This document shows, in pieces, positions 9,973-18,420 of a stretch of DNA of 41,560 nt (the first letter of the stretch is position 1; each line of letters starts with the position of its first letter). The position numbers and the translations under genes were made by a program. The DNA is taken from contig NZ_RRYW01000018.1 in NCBI RefSeq assembly GCF_014861365.1, forward strand, positions 1 through 41,560, given 5' to 3'. Source of the DNA: Psychrobacter sp. FME6. Lineage in GTDB: Bacteria > Pseudomonadota > Gammaproteobacteria > Pseudomonadales > Moraxellaceae. The notes beneath the pieces are model-generated. The model ran no database searches, was not told the origin of the DNA, and worked only from the letters and a program-made list of their open reading frames with translations.

Positions 9973-10902
9973 CTATTTAGCAAACTGTTTTTGACACAGC
10001 TCCATAAAGGCGCGCCCATATTGGCGGATTTCTGCGTCATCACGGACTGCCATCCAACTGGTAAAGCGGCCGAAGTGCTCGATTGGGATAGCCGTCAAGT
10101 TTTGATAATGACTGGGTTCAAACGCCATCTCCGCGATGATGCCAATACCCAAGCCAAGCCCCACATAAGTACTAATCACATCGGCATCAAGTGCTGCCAG
10201 TACAATATCTGGCTCCAAGCCTGCCTCTTCAAATGTTTTGTCAATCGCACCGCGTCCAGTGAAACCACCGTGATAGGTCACAATGGGGTAGCTGGCAAGT
10301 GTTGGCAAGTCGATAGATTCTAGCCCTGCAAGCTCATGGTCGCTCGGTACAATGACGCGATGCGTCCAATCATAATAACGATAGCAACGCAGATAATTAT
10401 TGTGTAGCAAAGACTCCGTGGCAATGCCAATATCGGCTTGGCCGCGTATCACCATTTGCGCGATAGTTTCAGGATCTGCCTGTTGCAAAATCAAGTTAAC
10501 CTTAGGGAAACGTTCTTTGAATGCCTTGACCACTTGCGGTAAGACGTAACGCGCTTGCGTGTGAGTCGTGGCAATGGTCAGTGTACCGATATTAGGATTA
10601 TTAAAATCAAGGCTAAGGTTTTCAATGGTACGGATTTCTGCAAAAATGGATTCAATATGGGGCATGAGTGCGGTGCCCATTGTCGTCAGTCCAGTCAGGC
10701 GTTTGCCTTGGCGCACGAATACTTCGGTTTTAAGTTGGTTTTCAAGCGCTGCAATATGCTTTGATAGGCTTGATTGACTGGTATGCAGCACAGTAGCCGC
10801 TTGACTTAAGTTATAACCATTGATCACCGTATGCCATACTGTTTCCAACTGTTTGAGTTGGATTTGTAAATGCCGCTGATTGACCACTACGTCGATTGCC
10901 AT
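9973..10902 (-). CDS. cysB: CysB-type LysR-family transcriptional regulator
   Basis: CysB activates sulfate assimilation and cysteine synthesis genes with N-acetylserine as inducer. The 309-aa protein has an N-terminal winged helix-turn-helix (about residues 10-70, with LSQAATVLHTSQSSLSKHI). The CysB-type effector domain follows. Diagnostic stretches are TTHTQARYVLPQVV near residue 113, VTYHGGFTGRGAID near 210 and DADVISTYVGLGLGIGI near 238. It is slightly shorter than E. coli CysB at the C-terminus. The start has AGGA 7 nt upstream. The choice between CysB and the paralog Cbl cannot be settled without a tree; no cys genes are adjacent. Confidence 0.88.
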   Translation of the reverse strand: MAIDVVVNQRHLQIQLKQLETVWHTVINGYNLSQAATVLHTSQSSLSKHIAALENQLKTEVFVRQGKRLTGLTTMGTALMPHIESIFAEIRTIENLSLDFNNPNIGTLTIATTHTQARYVLPQVVKAFKERFPKVNLILQQADPETIAQMVIRGQADIGIATESLLHNNYLRCYRYYDWTHRVIVPSDHELAGLESIDLPTLASYPIVTYHGGFTGRGAIDKTFEEAGLEPDIVLAALDADVISTYVGLGLGIGIIAEMAFEPSHYQNLTAIPIEHFGRFTSWMAVRDDAEIRQYGRAFMELCQKQFAK

Positions 10903-11421
10903 AACTTAATCCTATTGTGTAAATATACAAACCCTGTCTGTATACATAAAATAAAAATGTACAAATATACAGTGAGCTGCCAGTGTAAATCATAGCTATT
11001 ATTCTTGTATATAATAAATAGCTATGAATTTATAGTAATTTGGAATATAGAAAGTCTATTCTGCGACTTTTAGAGAGAATAATATTCATTGGCACGCATA
11101 AACTTTAATTAAAGAGATAGTCAATAAGGTTTCAAAACAATTTAATATTAAAGAAGGTCTATGATACATCCTGTTACTAACTCGAAATACATAGTTTGGC
11201 TTATAGCCATTAAAAAATAAGTTAATGCAAAAACCTCTAGTCAAGGTTAGCGTTCTCAAGTACCATAATTCAATTTTGTGGTAATGCTGGTTTTGTGCAA
11301 CGCAGAGCAATTTTTATCAATCCTGTTTGTCAGTGCTATTTATCCGCTTTATTGATAATCCTAATGATTAATAAAAATTGTGCGCAGTTGTGTTCTTTGT
11401 CTCAAGTGTTGGTGAGTTATT
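10903..11421. other. Divergent intergenic region of 519 bp between cysB and ampG-like genes
   Basis: This AT-rich region must hold divergent promoters for the cysB-like regulator and the AmpG-like permease. Near the regulator there are repeated TATACA/TGTATA-like elements (10925-10975). An 11-bp inverted repeat lies at 10990-11027. A 74-codon minus-strand frame at 11086-11310 has no protein-like character and I do not call it. I see no RNA gene. Nothing definite is visible in 11030-11400. Confidence 0.5.
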
Positions 11422-13080
11422 ATGTCTGTTATCAAATCTATATCGCCTAAGCCTCCTGTCGCCAAAAAATCACTAAGTGAAAGCCTAAAAGCTTATCTCG
11501 ATCGTCGAGCGATTATCATGCTGTTTTTGGGCTTTGTCGCTGGCATACCTATCTTACTTATTTTCTCCAGCCTCTCGTTATGGCTGCGTGAAGCGGGTAT
11601 TGACCGTACTGTCGTTACCATGTTTAGTTGGGCAGCATTAGGCTATGCCTTTAAGTTTATTTGGTCGCCATTAATAGATGCATTACCTGTGCCATTTTTG
11701 ACCAAATGGTTGGGTCGCCGTCGAAGCTGGATTTTAGTGTCGCAAATTTTGATTATCATAGCGATTTGCATGATGGCAAACGTCAACCCTGCTGTTGAGG
11801 GTAGCTTAGTATTGATGGCAGCAGGTGCGGTGTTATTAGGGTTCTCATCAGCGACACAAGATATCGTCATTGATGCTTATCGGATTGAGCTGGCTCCGCC
11901 AAATCTGCAAGCGGTACTGTCTGCCATGTACGTGACAGGCTATCGTATCGGTATGATAGTCGCAGGAGCAGGGGCGTTATATTTAGCAGATTATTTTGGT
12001 TCGACCGAGGCACTGTACAGTTATGAGGCGTGGCGTAATACTTACTGGATTATGGCAGGTGTCATGGGTGTTGGTATTATTACGACGTTGATAATACATG
12101 AGCCCATAAGCCAGAAAGTAGTCGTCGAACGTAAAACGTCTGATTATATGCGCTTGGTACTTGTCTTTGCTATATCCATAGTAGGGTTTGTGTTTGTTTT
12201 TGCCAACGCAGGGTTAATATTACCTGCGACTGAAGACGTATTTTCAAAATTTTTAGTCCAAGTCATACGCATGCTTATGAGTCTAGCAGCAGCCTTATTC
12301 ATCGGCTACTGCTTGGTCAAAGCCAAGCTAGTAAAGCAGGAGTTTGCTTATACCACTTGGATTGAGCCTATAGTGGATTTCTTTCGTCGTTATGGCATGA
12401 AAGCCTTATTATTGTTAGCGTTGATTGGACTTTATCGCATCTCTGATATCGTTGCAGGGGTTATCTCAAACGTATTTTATCAAGACATGCAATTTACCAA
12501 AGTGGACATCGCCAATGCGGTCAAGCTCGTTGGTGTGGTTATGGCTATCGCTGGTGGTTTTTTGGGCGGTATATTGGCGCAAAAAATGCGTATCATGCGC
12601 GCTATGATGGTCGGCGCTATCCTTGCTTGTGTGACGAATTTACTGTTTATATTGCTGACTTATCATCCCGGTAGCCTGCCTTATATGTATCTTGCGGTGA
12701 TTTTAGATAATCTTGCTGCTGGTCTTGCTAGTGCTGTGTTTATTGCTTTTTTATCAGCGCTCACTTCTGTAAAATTCACTGCGGTACAGTATTCGATATT
12801 TTCATCGCTCATGGTACTACTACCAAAAGTAATAGGCGGTTACTCAGGCGCTATCGTTGATAGTACCAGTTACCCCTTCTTTTTTATGTTTACCTTTGCT
12901 ATTGGTATTCCTATCTTAGGGCTGATTTATTTAGTCGATAAGCATATCGCTATTGGTGACAATGATGATATCTACGGCGACGATGATGATAATGGCGGTG
13001 ATGGCAACGGTGGTGATAAATTGACCAAAGCCAATCCAAATCTCACTAAAACCAGTGAGCCACCACGAGCGACAGAGTAA
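11422..13080 (+). CDS. AmpG-like MFS permease (muropeptide import family)
   Basis: AmpG carries anhydro-muropeptides from periplasm to cytoplasm for peptidoglycan recycling. The 552-aa protein matches the family in the first helix region (FLGFVAGIPILLIFSSLSLWL), the WLGRRRSW loop near residue 95 and SSATQDIVIDAYRIE near 140-154. About 12-14 hydrophobic segments are present. The last 40 residues form a hydrophilic tail rich in Asp, Asn and Gly (residues about 513-532, with GDDDDNGGDGNGGD), which E. coli AmpG lacks. GGTGAG precedes the ATG. It ends 1 nt before the prmC ATG, so the two are very likely cotranscribed. Substrate is inferred from family only. Confidence 0.87.
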   Translation: MSVIKSISPKPPVAKKSLSESLKAYLDRRAIIMLFLGFVAGIPILLIFSSLSLWLREAGIDRTVVTMFSWAALGYAFKFIWSPLIDALPVPFLTKWLGRRRSWILVSQILIIIAICMMANVNPAVEGSLVLMAAGAVLLGFSSATQDIVIDAYRIELAPPNLQAVLSAMYVTGYRIGMIVAGAGALYLADYFGSTEALYSYEAWRNTYWIMAGVMGVGIITTLIIHEPISQKVVVERKTSDYMRLVLVFAISIVGFVFVFANAGLILPATEDVFSKFLVQVIRMLMSLAAALFIGYCLVKAKLVKQEFAYTTWIEPIVDFFRRYGMKALLLLALIGLYRISDIVAGVISNVFYQDMQFTKVDIANAVKLVGVVMAIAGGFLGGILAQKMRIMRAMMVGAILACVTNLLFILLTYHPGSLPYMYLAVILDNLAAGLASAVFIAFLSALTSVKFTAVQYSIFSSLMVLLPKVIGGYSGAIVDSTSYPFFFMFTFAIGIPILGLIYLVDKHIAIGDNDDIYGDDDDNGGDGNGGDKLTKANPNLTKTSEPPRATE

Positions 13081-13081
13081 T

Positions 13082-13966
13082 ATGGCGACGATTCAGCAAA
13101 TTAAACAGCAAGCAGTGCAAACGGCTACAAAGCTAGCCGTTCCGCCGTTTTGGATAACCGATTGGCTGCTGTATGTCATCGATAAACCAACCCTATTCTT
13201 AATCACAGATGAGAATTACCAGCTGAATGCTAGTGAATCTGAACAATTTAATGCTGGCGTGACCAAGATGCAGCAGGGCATTCCCTTAGCTTACCTGACA
13301 GGTGAGCAAGAGTTTTGGTCGCTTACTTTTAAAGTGAATGAGCATACGCTGATACCTAGACCCGACACTGAGGTTTTGGTTGAAACAGTACTTGAATGGA
13401 TAAACGAGCAGCCTGCTGAGCAGTCAGATGGTATTGAAAACAAACGCTTATTAGATTTGGGTACAGGTTCTGGTTGCATTGCGATTAGCCTTGCCCATGA
13501 GCTAAAACTTACTTGTGAGTTAAAAAAAGCACGCTGGAAAATTGTGGCTGTGGATTTTTCGTTAGAAGCGTTAAAAGTGGCTCGTGATAACGCCTTGCAG
13601 AATAATATTGATACGATTGAATTTATACAAAGCAGTTGGTATCAAGAGCTGCCTATTGCTGCTGATAAATTATTTGACGTTATTGTGTCTAATCCACCTT
13701 ATATTGATGAGTCCGATACGCATTTAGCACATTTAAAAGCAGAACCTATTAGCGCGTTAAGTGCGGCCAATCACGGCCTTGCTGATATAGAACATATCGC
13801 GCAGCAGGCACCAAAATATCTAAGAGTAGGTGGTTTATTAGCGGTCGAGCACGGCTTTGATCAAGGGCTAGCAGTCCGTCAGTTATTTGCCGACAATAAA
13901 TTTTCTGATATAAAAACCATCAAAGATTTTGGTGGTAATGACAGAATAACTTTGGGTCAGCTGTGA
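13082..13966 (+). CDS. prmC: Peptide chain release factor N5-glutamine methyltransferase
   Basis: PrmC methylates the Gln of the GGQ motif in release factors RF1 and RF2 using S-adenosylmethionine. From the ATG at 13082 the product is 294 aa. SAM-binding LLDLGTGSG is at residues 123-131, and the substrate-Gln motif NPPY at 204-207 is followed by IDESD. The family stretch YLTGEQEFWSLTF near 71-83 and IPRPDTEVLVE near 91-101 confirm PrmC. A GTG at 13055 inside ampG is also open (303 aa), but the ATG just after the ampG stop is the better start. Usually prmC follows prfA; here it sits behind an ampG-like gene. Confidence 0.94.
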   Translation: MATIQQIKQQAVQTATKLAVPPFWITDWLLYVIDKPTLFLITDENYQLNASESEQFNAGVTKMQQGIPLAYLTGEQEFWSLTFKVNEHTLIPRPDTEVLVETVLEWINEQPAEQSDGIENKRLLDLGTGSGCIAISLAHELKLTCELKKARWKIVAVDFSLEALKVARDNALQNNIDTIEFIQSSWYQELPIAADKLFDVIVSNPPYIDESDTHLAHLKAEPISALSAANHGLADIEHIAQQAPKYLRVGGLLAVEHGFDQGLAVRQLFADNKFSDIKTIKDFGGNDRITLGQL

Positions 13967-14029
13967 TAAGTGGTCTTTTAAGAACGGGTGTTTAATAATA
14001 AATCTTGATGATGAGTTTTGGTGATAAAT

Positions 14030-14824
14030 ATGGTGCAGTCATTAGAAACAGGTCAGTTGTTAGATGAAGAACTGCTGCGTTACGCACGGCAGATATTGCT
14101 TGATGGCTGGGATATCGATGCGCAATTACGCTTAAAATCTTCGCGTATCGTGATGATAGGCGCAGGTGGACTTGGTTGTCCGGCTTCTGAGACGTTAGTA
14201 CGAGCAGGACTAGGACAAGTTCAGCTGATAGATGATGACGAGATTGAAGCCAGTAATTTGCAGCGTCAGACGCTGTTTTTACCTGAAGATATTGGTAAGC
14301 CCAAAGCCATCACGGCCGCACAAATGTTAACGAAGATTAATCCTCTCAGCATCGCCCGTGGTACGGTCGCAAGGTTGAGCGAAGATAACGCTTATGAATT
14401 ACTCGATATGGCCTCTGGTAAGCCTGATTTACTCTTAGATTGTACTGATAATTTTGCCACGCGCGATATGATCAATCGCATTAGTGTGCGCTACCAGATT
14501 CCCTTGTTGTCTGCATCAGCGATAGCCATGCAAGGGCAGTTGGCATTGTTTGAGCCGCATTTGGATACGGGCTGCTATCATTGTGTGTTTGGTTCAGTGG
14601 TGCTCGATGCAGAGGCGGATGAACGTACTTGTGCCAATTCAGGGGTGCTCGCCAGTACCACTGCCATTATGGGTAATTTGCAGGCCAATGCCGCCTTGCA
14701 ATATCTAGGATTAACCAAAAATCCACTGACAAATAAGCTGCTAATATGGGATGGTAGCCAGATGCAGCAACGGCTGATGGGCTATCGAAAAGATACGCAT
14801 TGTCCGGTTTGCGCCATTCATTAG
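14030..14824 (+). CDS. MoeB/ThiF/HesA-family adenylyltransferase
   Basis: Proteins of this E1-like family adenylate the C-terminal glycine of ubiquitin-like sulfur carriers (MoaD, ThiS). The 264-aa product has the nucleotide-binding loop GAGGLGCPA at residues 44-52. LIDDDEIEASNLQRQ follows near 71-85 and DCTDNFATR near 135. Two CxxC pairs, CYHC and CPVC near the C-terminus, form the usual structural zinc site. The ATG at 14030 has GGTGA 5 nt upstream; an upstream TTG at 14018 is less likely. No moa, moe or thi gene is adjacent, so I cannot choose between MoeB and ThiF. It follows prmC by 63 bp. Confidence 0.88.
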   Translation: MVQSLETGQLLDEELLRYARQILLDGWDIDAQLRLKSSRIVMIGAGGLGCPASETLVRAGLGQVQLIDDDEIEASNLQRQTLFLPEDIGKPKAITAAQMLTKINPLSIARGTVARLSEDNAYELLDMASGKPDLLLDCTDNFATRDMINRISVRYQIPLLSASAIAMQGQLALFEPHLDTGCYHCVFGSVVLDAEADERTCANSGVLASTTAIMGNLQANAALQYLGLTKNPLTNKLLIWDGSQMQQRLMGYRKDTHCPVCAIH

Positions 14825-14895
14825 CAAACATTTATATTTTTACATTTGCGCCTATCCGCTCTCAACCATCTTTTTTATGACCATAGTTGTTTTTT

Positions 14896-16251
14896 ATGAA
14901 AATTCATCGTCCACATTTATTAAAACATACCTTTAATGTCGTCAATCGTGTTCGTCAAACGGCAAGTGTCGCTGGTCTCTCAGCGCTCAGAGTGGCAAAA
15001 GGTGAAAAACCTGATGCGATGTTGCTTAAAGAGACTTTCGAGCAATTGGGTACGACCTATATCAAGATTGGCCAGTTTATTGCCAGTACACCCTCGTTAT
15101 TTCCCCGTGAATACGTACAAGCATTTCAAAGCTGTTTGGATCAAACCACGCCATTATCCTATGCTTATATCGAACAGGTATTAAAAGAGGAGCTGGCGGT
15201 TGATGGACTGACGTTTGAGGATAAGTTTGCCCATATTGACACAAAGCCGCTAGCGTCAGCTTCTATTGCTCAAGTCCATGCCGCACGATTGCATAATGGT
15301 GATGAAGTAGTGTTAAAGGTACAAAAACCTGGCGTTGAAACTATTATGCAGACAGACTTAGGCGTTTTGCATGGGGTGACTAAGTTGGTTGAGCTGCTAA
15401 TGCCATCCATGAGGTTTGCCAGTATCGCGCCGATTATTGATGAGATTCGTCTGCGAATGCTAGCAGAAACAGACTTTATTGCTGAGGCGCAAAATATTCG
15501 CGACTTCCAGCAATTTTTGGCGGTATCCGGTAATACGCGAGTGGTTGCACCAAAAGTATATGAAGAGTTCACTACCAAACGCGTGCTGACCATGAGCCGC
15601 TTATATGGCGTCTCTATGGTGGATGAGACTTTGATGCGTCAGTATTGTAGCGATCCTGCACAAGTAATGGCAGATACGCTAAATACATGGTTTGCCAGCC
15701 TTATGCTGTGTAATAGCTTCCATGCCGATTTGCATGCGGGCAATTTGATGCTATTAACCGATGGACGCATTGGCTTTTTGGACTTTGGTATTGTCGGTAA
15801 ACTCAAAGCTGAAAGCTGGCGTGCGTGCATGGGTATGATGCAAGCGATGCAGGATAACGATTATCAAGCGATGGCGCGCCATATGATTGATATGGAAATG
15901 ACCCATGGTAACAATCAGGTCGATGTGGTCGCATTAGGTAGCGACTTGCAGCGGATGATGAAAACCATCATGGCGGAAGACAAAGCCTTTACCAGTGGCG
16001 TGCCTTTTAATAGCAAAGAGCAGGCTGATGAGCTGAATACAATGATGCTTGAGATTGTTGAAGTCGGTAAGCGTCACGGTATTCATTTCCCACGCGATTT
16101 TGCCTTGCTAACCAAGCAGATGTTATATTTTGATCGCTTTATGCGTACGCTTGCCCCTGACATGGATATGTTTAGCGACCAGCGAGTACAGATGTTAGGA
16201 CGAGAAGAGACAGATCACCAATCCAGTACGCCAACGCTGGATGTTTCTTAG
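14896..16251 (+). CDS. ABC1/AarF-family atypical kinase, UbiB-related
   Basis: The 451-aa protein has the ABC1 (ADCK) kinase-like fold. The Ala-rich nucleotide loop ASASIAQVHAA starts near residue 120. The ATP-binding lysine is in VLKVQKPG (K141). The catalytic segment FHADLHAGN is at 275-283 and the metal-binding LDFG at 295-298. UbiB itself supports ubiquinone synthesis, but it is about 90 residues longer and ends in two membrane helices. This protein ends in a soluble polar tail without them, so it is better called an AarF/ABC1 homologue than ubiB. The ATG is chosen over an upstream TTG (14887); neither has a strong ribosome site. Confidence 0.87.
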   Translation: MKIHRPHLLKHTFNVVNRVRQTASVAGLSALRVAKGEKPDAMLLKETFEQLGTTYIKIGQFIASTPSLFPREYVQAFQSCLDQTTPLSYAYIEQVLKEELAVDGLTFEDKFAHIDTKPLASASIAQVHAARLHNGDEVVLKVQKPGVETIMQTDLGVLHGVTKLVELLMPSMRFASIAPIIDEIRLRMLAETDFIAEAQNIRDFQQFLAVSGNTRVVAPKVYEEFTTKRVLTMSRLYGVSMVDETLMRQYCSDPAQVMADTLNTWFASLMLCNSFHADLHAGNLMLLTDGRIGFLDFGIVGKLKAESWRACMGMMQAMQDNDYQAMARHMIDMEMTHGNNQVDVVALGSDLQRMMKTIMAEDKAFTSGVPFNSKEQADELNTMMLEIVEVGKRHGIHFPRDFALLTKQMLYFDRFMRTLAPDMDMFSDQRVQMLGREETDHQSSTPTLDVS

Positions 16252-16347
16252 TATTAACGTTAGCATTTAGTATTTTCTTTAATGCTTTCTTTAATCCTGT
16301 CTTTGATTATATATGATTGCTTTTGACTGTTTTTAACACAAAGGATT

Positions 16348-17703
16348 GTGTGCTCACTGCCACAAAATGGCTCTGTCATGATGACTGCTCTCAAAAGCCG
16401 TGCTTTTATTACCATTACCAATGAAATAGCCATCGCTTGGATAGGACTGTATTGTCTGGCGGTGGTCATGGGGTTTGGACGGTTTTTATTTACCGCGACT
16501 TTACCCGATATTATGACCCAATTATCGCTATCGACGACCATTGCAGGCTGGATGGCATCGATTAATTATATTGGTTATTTCATTGGCGCGCTTATTGCGA
16601 TGTTTGTGCCGCAGCGTTTGACATGGCGGATGCTCCTCTTATGGACAGTTGTCAGTGTCGTCACTACCATGCTATTGGTCGTGCCAAATATGTCATTAAA
16701 CCTATGGTATGTCATTCGGCTGCTATCTGGTATCGCAAGCGGTGTGGCGATGATTTTGAGCTCGTCGCTGGTGGTTCAAAGCTTTAGTCACGAGCGTCGC
16801 TCTGTACTTTCAGCCTTGCATTATGCAGGTATTGGGGTCGGTATCAGCGCTTCTGCTGTACTGACGTGGTGGTTATTGACGCTTGGCTATCATTTCGATG
16901 TCATTTGGCTGGTGGCAGGTGTTATTAGTCTTCCGCTATTATGGCTGCTTTATGCCATTAGACCGCAAAGCTCGACATCACCTGAGTCGCAAGCATCTAC
17001 ATTATCGGCCTCTAAGTTACAATCCCCTAAGTTACAGCTCTCCCACTCAAAACCAGCGGAATTAAATCACAGCAATCAGCGCATATCCGTGCAGCAAACC
17101 TATTTTAATTTTAAACGCTCTTTATATGAAGCTGCCTCCGGTCACACGAAGGCTATTGTCTTACTGTCGGCAAGCTATATGCTGGCAGGGTTTGGTTACA
17201 TTACGTCTGCGACTTTTTTGCCAGTGATGGCAGCGCAGCGATTAACTACCCAGACTTATTCAGGATTGATTATTTGGTTGATCGTTGGTATTTTTGCCAT
17301 GCTATCAAACCCTATCTGGGGCGCGCTTGCCAAGCGTATTGGTGAAGTCAAAACCTTGATGGGTTTAACGATATTACAGGCGTTTGGGATGTTTTTACCC
17401 ATATGGTTTGAGGGGGCTGTTGGGCTTTATGGCAATGCCGTTATTCTAGGACTGACCTTTGTCGGTATGGTGTCGATGACGCTGACGTTGATTAAAAATA
17501 TTAACCCTGCTTACTCTAATTTACTCATAGGGTTGGCAACTCTGGCCTATGCGTTAGGACAATTCTTGGGGCCTTTGGTGACTGTGGCATTGGCGGGGAA
17601 AAATGACAATTTTAATGCTGGGTTACTGGTTGCTGCCACTGGATTGATTGTTGGTTTAGTACTTCTTTTATGGTTTCGGCGGCAGGCTGTGATAACTGCT
17701 TAA
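16348..17703 (+). CDS. YbfB/YjiJ-family MFS transporter
   Basis: The protein (451 aa from the GTG at 16348, or 441 aa from the ATG at 16378) has about 12 hydrophobic segments. Its first helix carries VVMGFGRFLFTATLPDIM, typical of the YbfB/YjiJ group of major facilitator carriers. A long hydrophilic loop of about 70 residues, rich in Ser, separates the two halves (residues about 208-262). Substrates of this group are largely unknown. AAGGA sits just 2 nt before the GTG, so the start is uncertain. It converges on the Lrp-like gene with only 10 bp between stops and no hairpin, so antisense read-through is likely. Confidence 0.86.
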   Translation: MCSLPQNGSVMMTALKSRAFITITNEIAIAWIGLYCLAVVMGFGRFLFTATLPDIMTQLSLSTTIAGWMASINYIGYFIGALIAMFVPQRLTWRMLLLWTVVSVVTTMLLVVPNMSLNLWYVIRLLSGIASGVAMILSSSLVVQSFSHERRSVLSALHYAGIGVGISASAVLTWWLLTLGYHFDVIWLVAGVISLPLLWLLYAIRPQSSTSPESQASTLSASKLQSPKLQLSHSKPAELNHSNQRISVQQTYFNFKRSLYEAASGHTKAIVLLSASYMLAGFGYITSATFLPVMAAQRLTTQTYSGLIIWLIVGIFAMLSNPIWGALAKRIGEVKTLMGLTILQAFGMFLPIWFEGAVGLYGNAVILGLTFVGMVSMTLTLIKNINPAYSNLLIGLATLAYALGQFLGPLVTVALAGKNDNFNAGLLVAATGLIVGLVLLLWFRRQAVITA

Positions 17704-17713
17704 ACCATATTAT

Positions 17714-18202
17714 TTAAACCACACTACGCTTAAATACTTCTCGTAGCTCAAAACTGGTATGTACTTGGGCCACACCTTCGATACGGTTAAGACGGTGCAA
17801 TAAAAACTCCTCATAATGTGCCATATCACGCACGCGTACCTTAATAAGATAATCTTCAGTGCGGCCAGTAACGATGCTACAGCTGATAACCTCATCAAAG
17901 CTCTGGATTTTACGCTCAAACTGCTCAAAGCGCTCGGCAGTATGGCGATCCATACTGATAGCGATAAATACCGCCAAGGGGTAGCCAAGCTTTTGTGCAT
18001 CGGTCTGGGTATGATAACCAGTGATGACCCCTGCATCCTCTAAGCGCTTAATACGGCGGGCGCAAGGGGTGGCTGAGAGGTTGACGCGCTCAGCAAGATC
18101 CGTGATGCTCATGCGTGCTTGGGTCTGTAATAAGCGTAATAACTGTTTATCCGTTTCATCAATATCGATGGTCAATGTGTCCGCAAGATGGCTATTTGGC
18201 AT
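17714..18202 (-). CDS. Lrp/AsnC-family transcriptional regulator
   Basis: This 162-aa protein has the N-terminal helix-turn-helix MSITDLAERVNLSATPCARR (residues 31-50). It ends in a RAM ligand-binding domain (residues about 75-155) with VTGRTEDYLIKVRV near 114. Length and motifs are normal for Lrp/AsnC. Members sense amino acids, and many control the divergent neighbour, here leuA. The 218-bp divergent gap contains two palindromes that are candidate sites. The start lacks a clear ribosome site. Whether it is global Lrp or a local regulator cannot be decided from sequence alone. Confidence 0.93.
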   Translation of the reverse strand: MPNSHLADTLTIDIDETDKQLLRLLQTQARMSITDLAERVNLSATPCARRIKRLEDAGVITGYHTQTDAQKLGYPLAVFIAISMDRHTAERFEQFERKIQSFDEVISCSIVTGRTEDYLIKVRVRDMAHYEEFLLHRLNRIEGVAQVHTSFELREVFKRSVV

Positions 18203-18234
18203 AATATGTTTCGTTACTAGTGGATTAATTTAAT

Positions 18235-18250
18235 TATAACTATAGTTGTA
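18235..18250. promoter_or_regulatory. Imperfect palindrome in the lrp-leuA divergent region
   Basis: TATAACTATAGTTGTA is palindromic except for one base pair, with a perfect core AACTATAGTT at 18238-18247. It lies just upstream of the Lrp-like gene, where an autoregulatory site would be expected. Factor unknown. Confidence 0.4.
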
Positions 18251-18296
18251 GGGTTTATCACTAAAATAATAGTAATTTACATAAAATAAAGTTGTT

Positions 18297-18325
18297 TTTC
18301 ACCTTATAAACTTTGCTATTATAAT
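18297..18325 (+). promoter_or_regulatory. Candidate leuA promoter
   Basis: A perfect TATAAT lies at 18320-18325. The hexamer 17 bp upstream, TTTCAC at 18297-18302, is a poor -35, which suits an activator-dependent promoter. The predicted start near 18332 is just before the palindrome at 18340-18356. Confidence 0.5.
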
Positions 18326-18339
18326 GGTATAAACTGTTA

Positions 18340-18356
18340 TTATCATCGTATGATAA
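18340..18356. promoter_or_regulatory. Perfect palindrome downstream of the leuA -10, likely operator
   Basis: TTATCAT and ATGATAA are perfect inverted arms around CGT. The site falls about 15 bp after the TATAAT box, where a bound protein would block leuA transcription. The Lrp-like protein is one candidate, but the sequence does not closely match the E. coli Lrp consensus. Confidence 0.5.
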
Positions 18357-18420
18357 AGCATGATTTAGGCATTGGTTGCCTCACTATAAATACGAACTTA
18401 TTATTATCTAAGGATTGATT

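Noticed and set aside
9726-10043. 105-codon minus-strand frame after cysB
   Set aside because: It overlaps the cysB end in another frame and reads through a strong terminator hairpin.
11086-11310. 74-codon minus-strand frame in the cysB-ampG gap
   Set aside because: No ribosome site, no family character and composition of noncoding AT-rich DNA.
18357-18420. Leucine-rich leader peptide attenuating leuA
   Set aside because: No short frame with clustered Leu codons and no terminator hairpin lies between the promoter and leuA.
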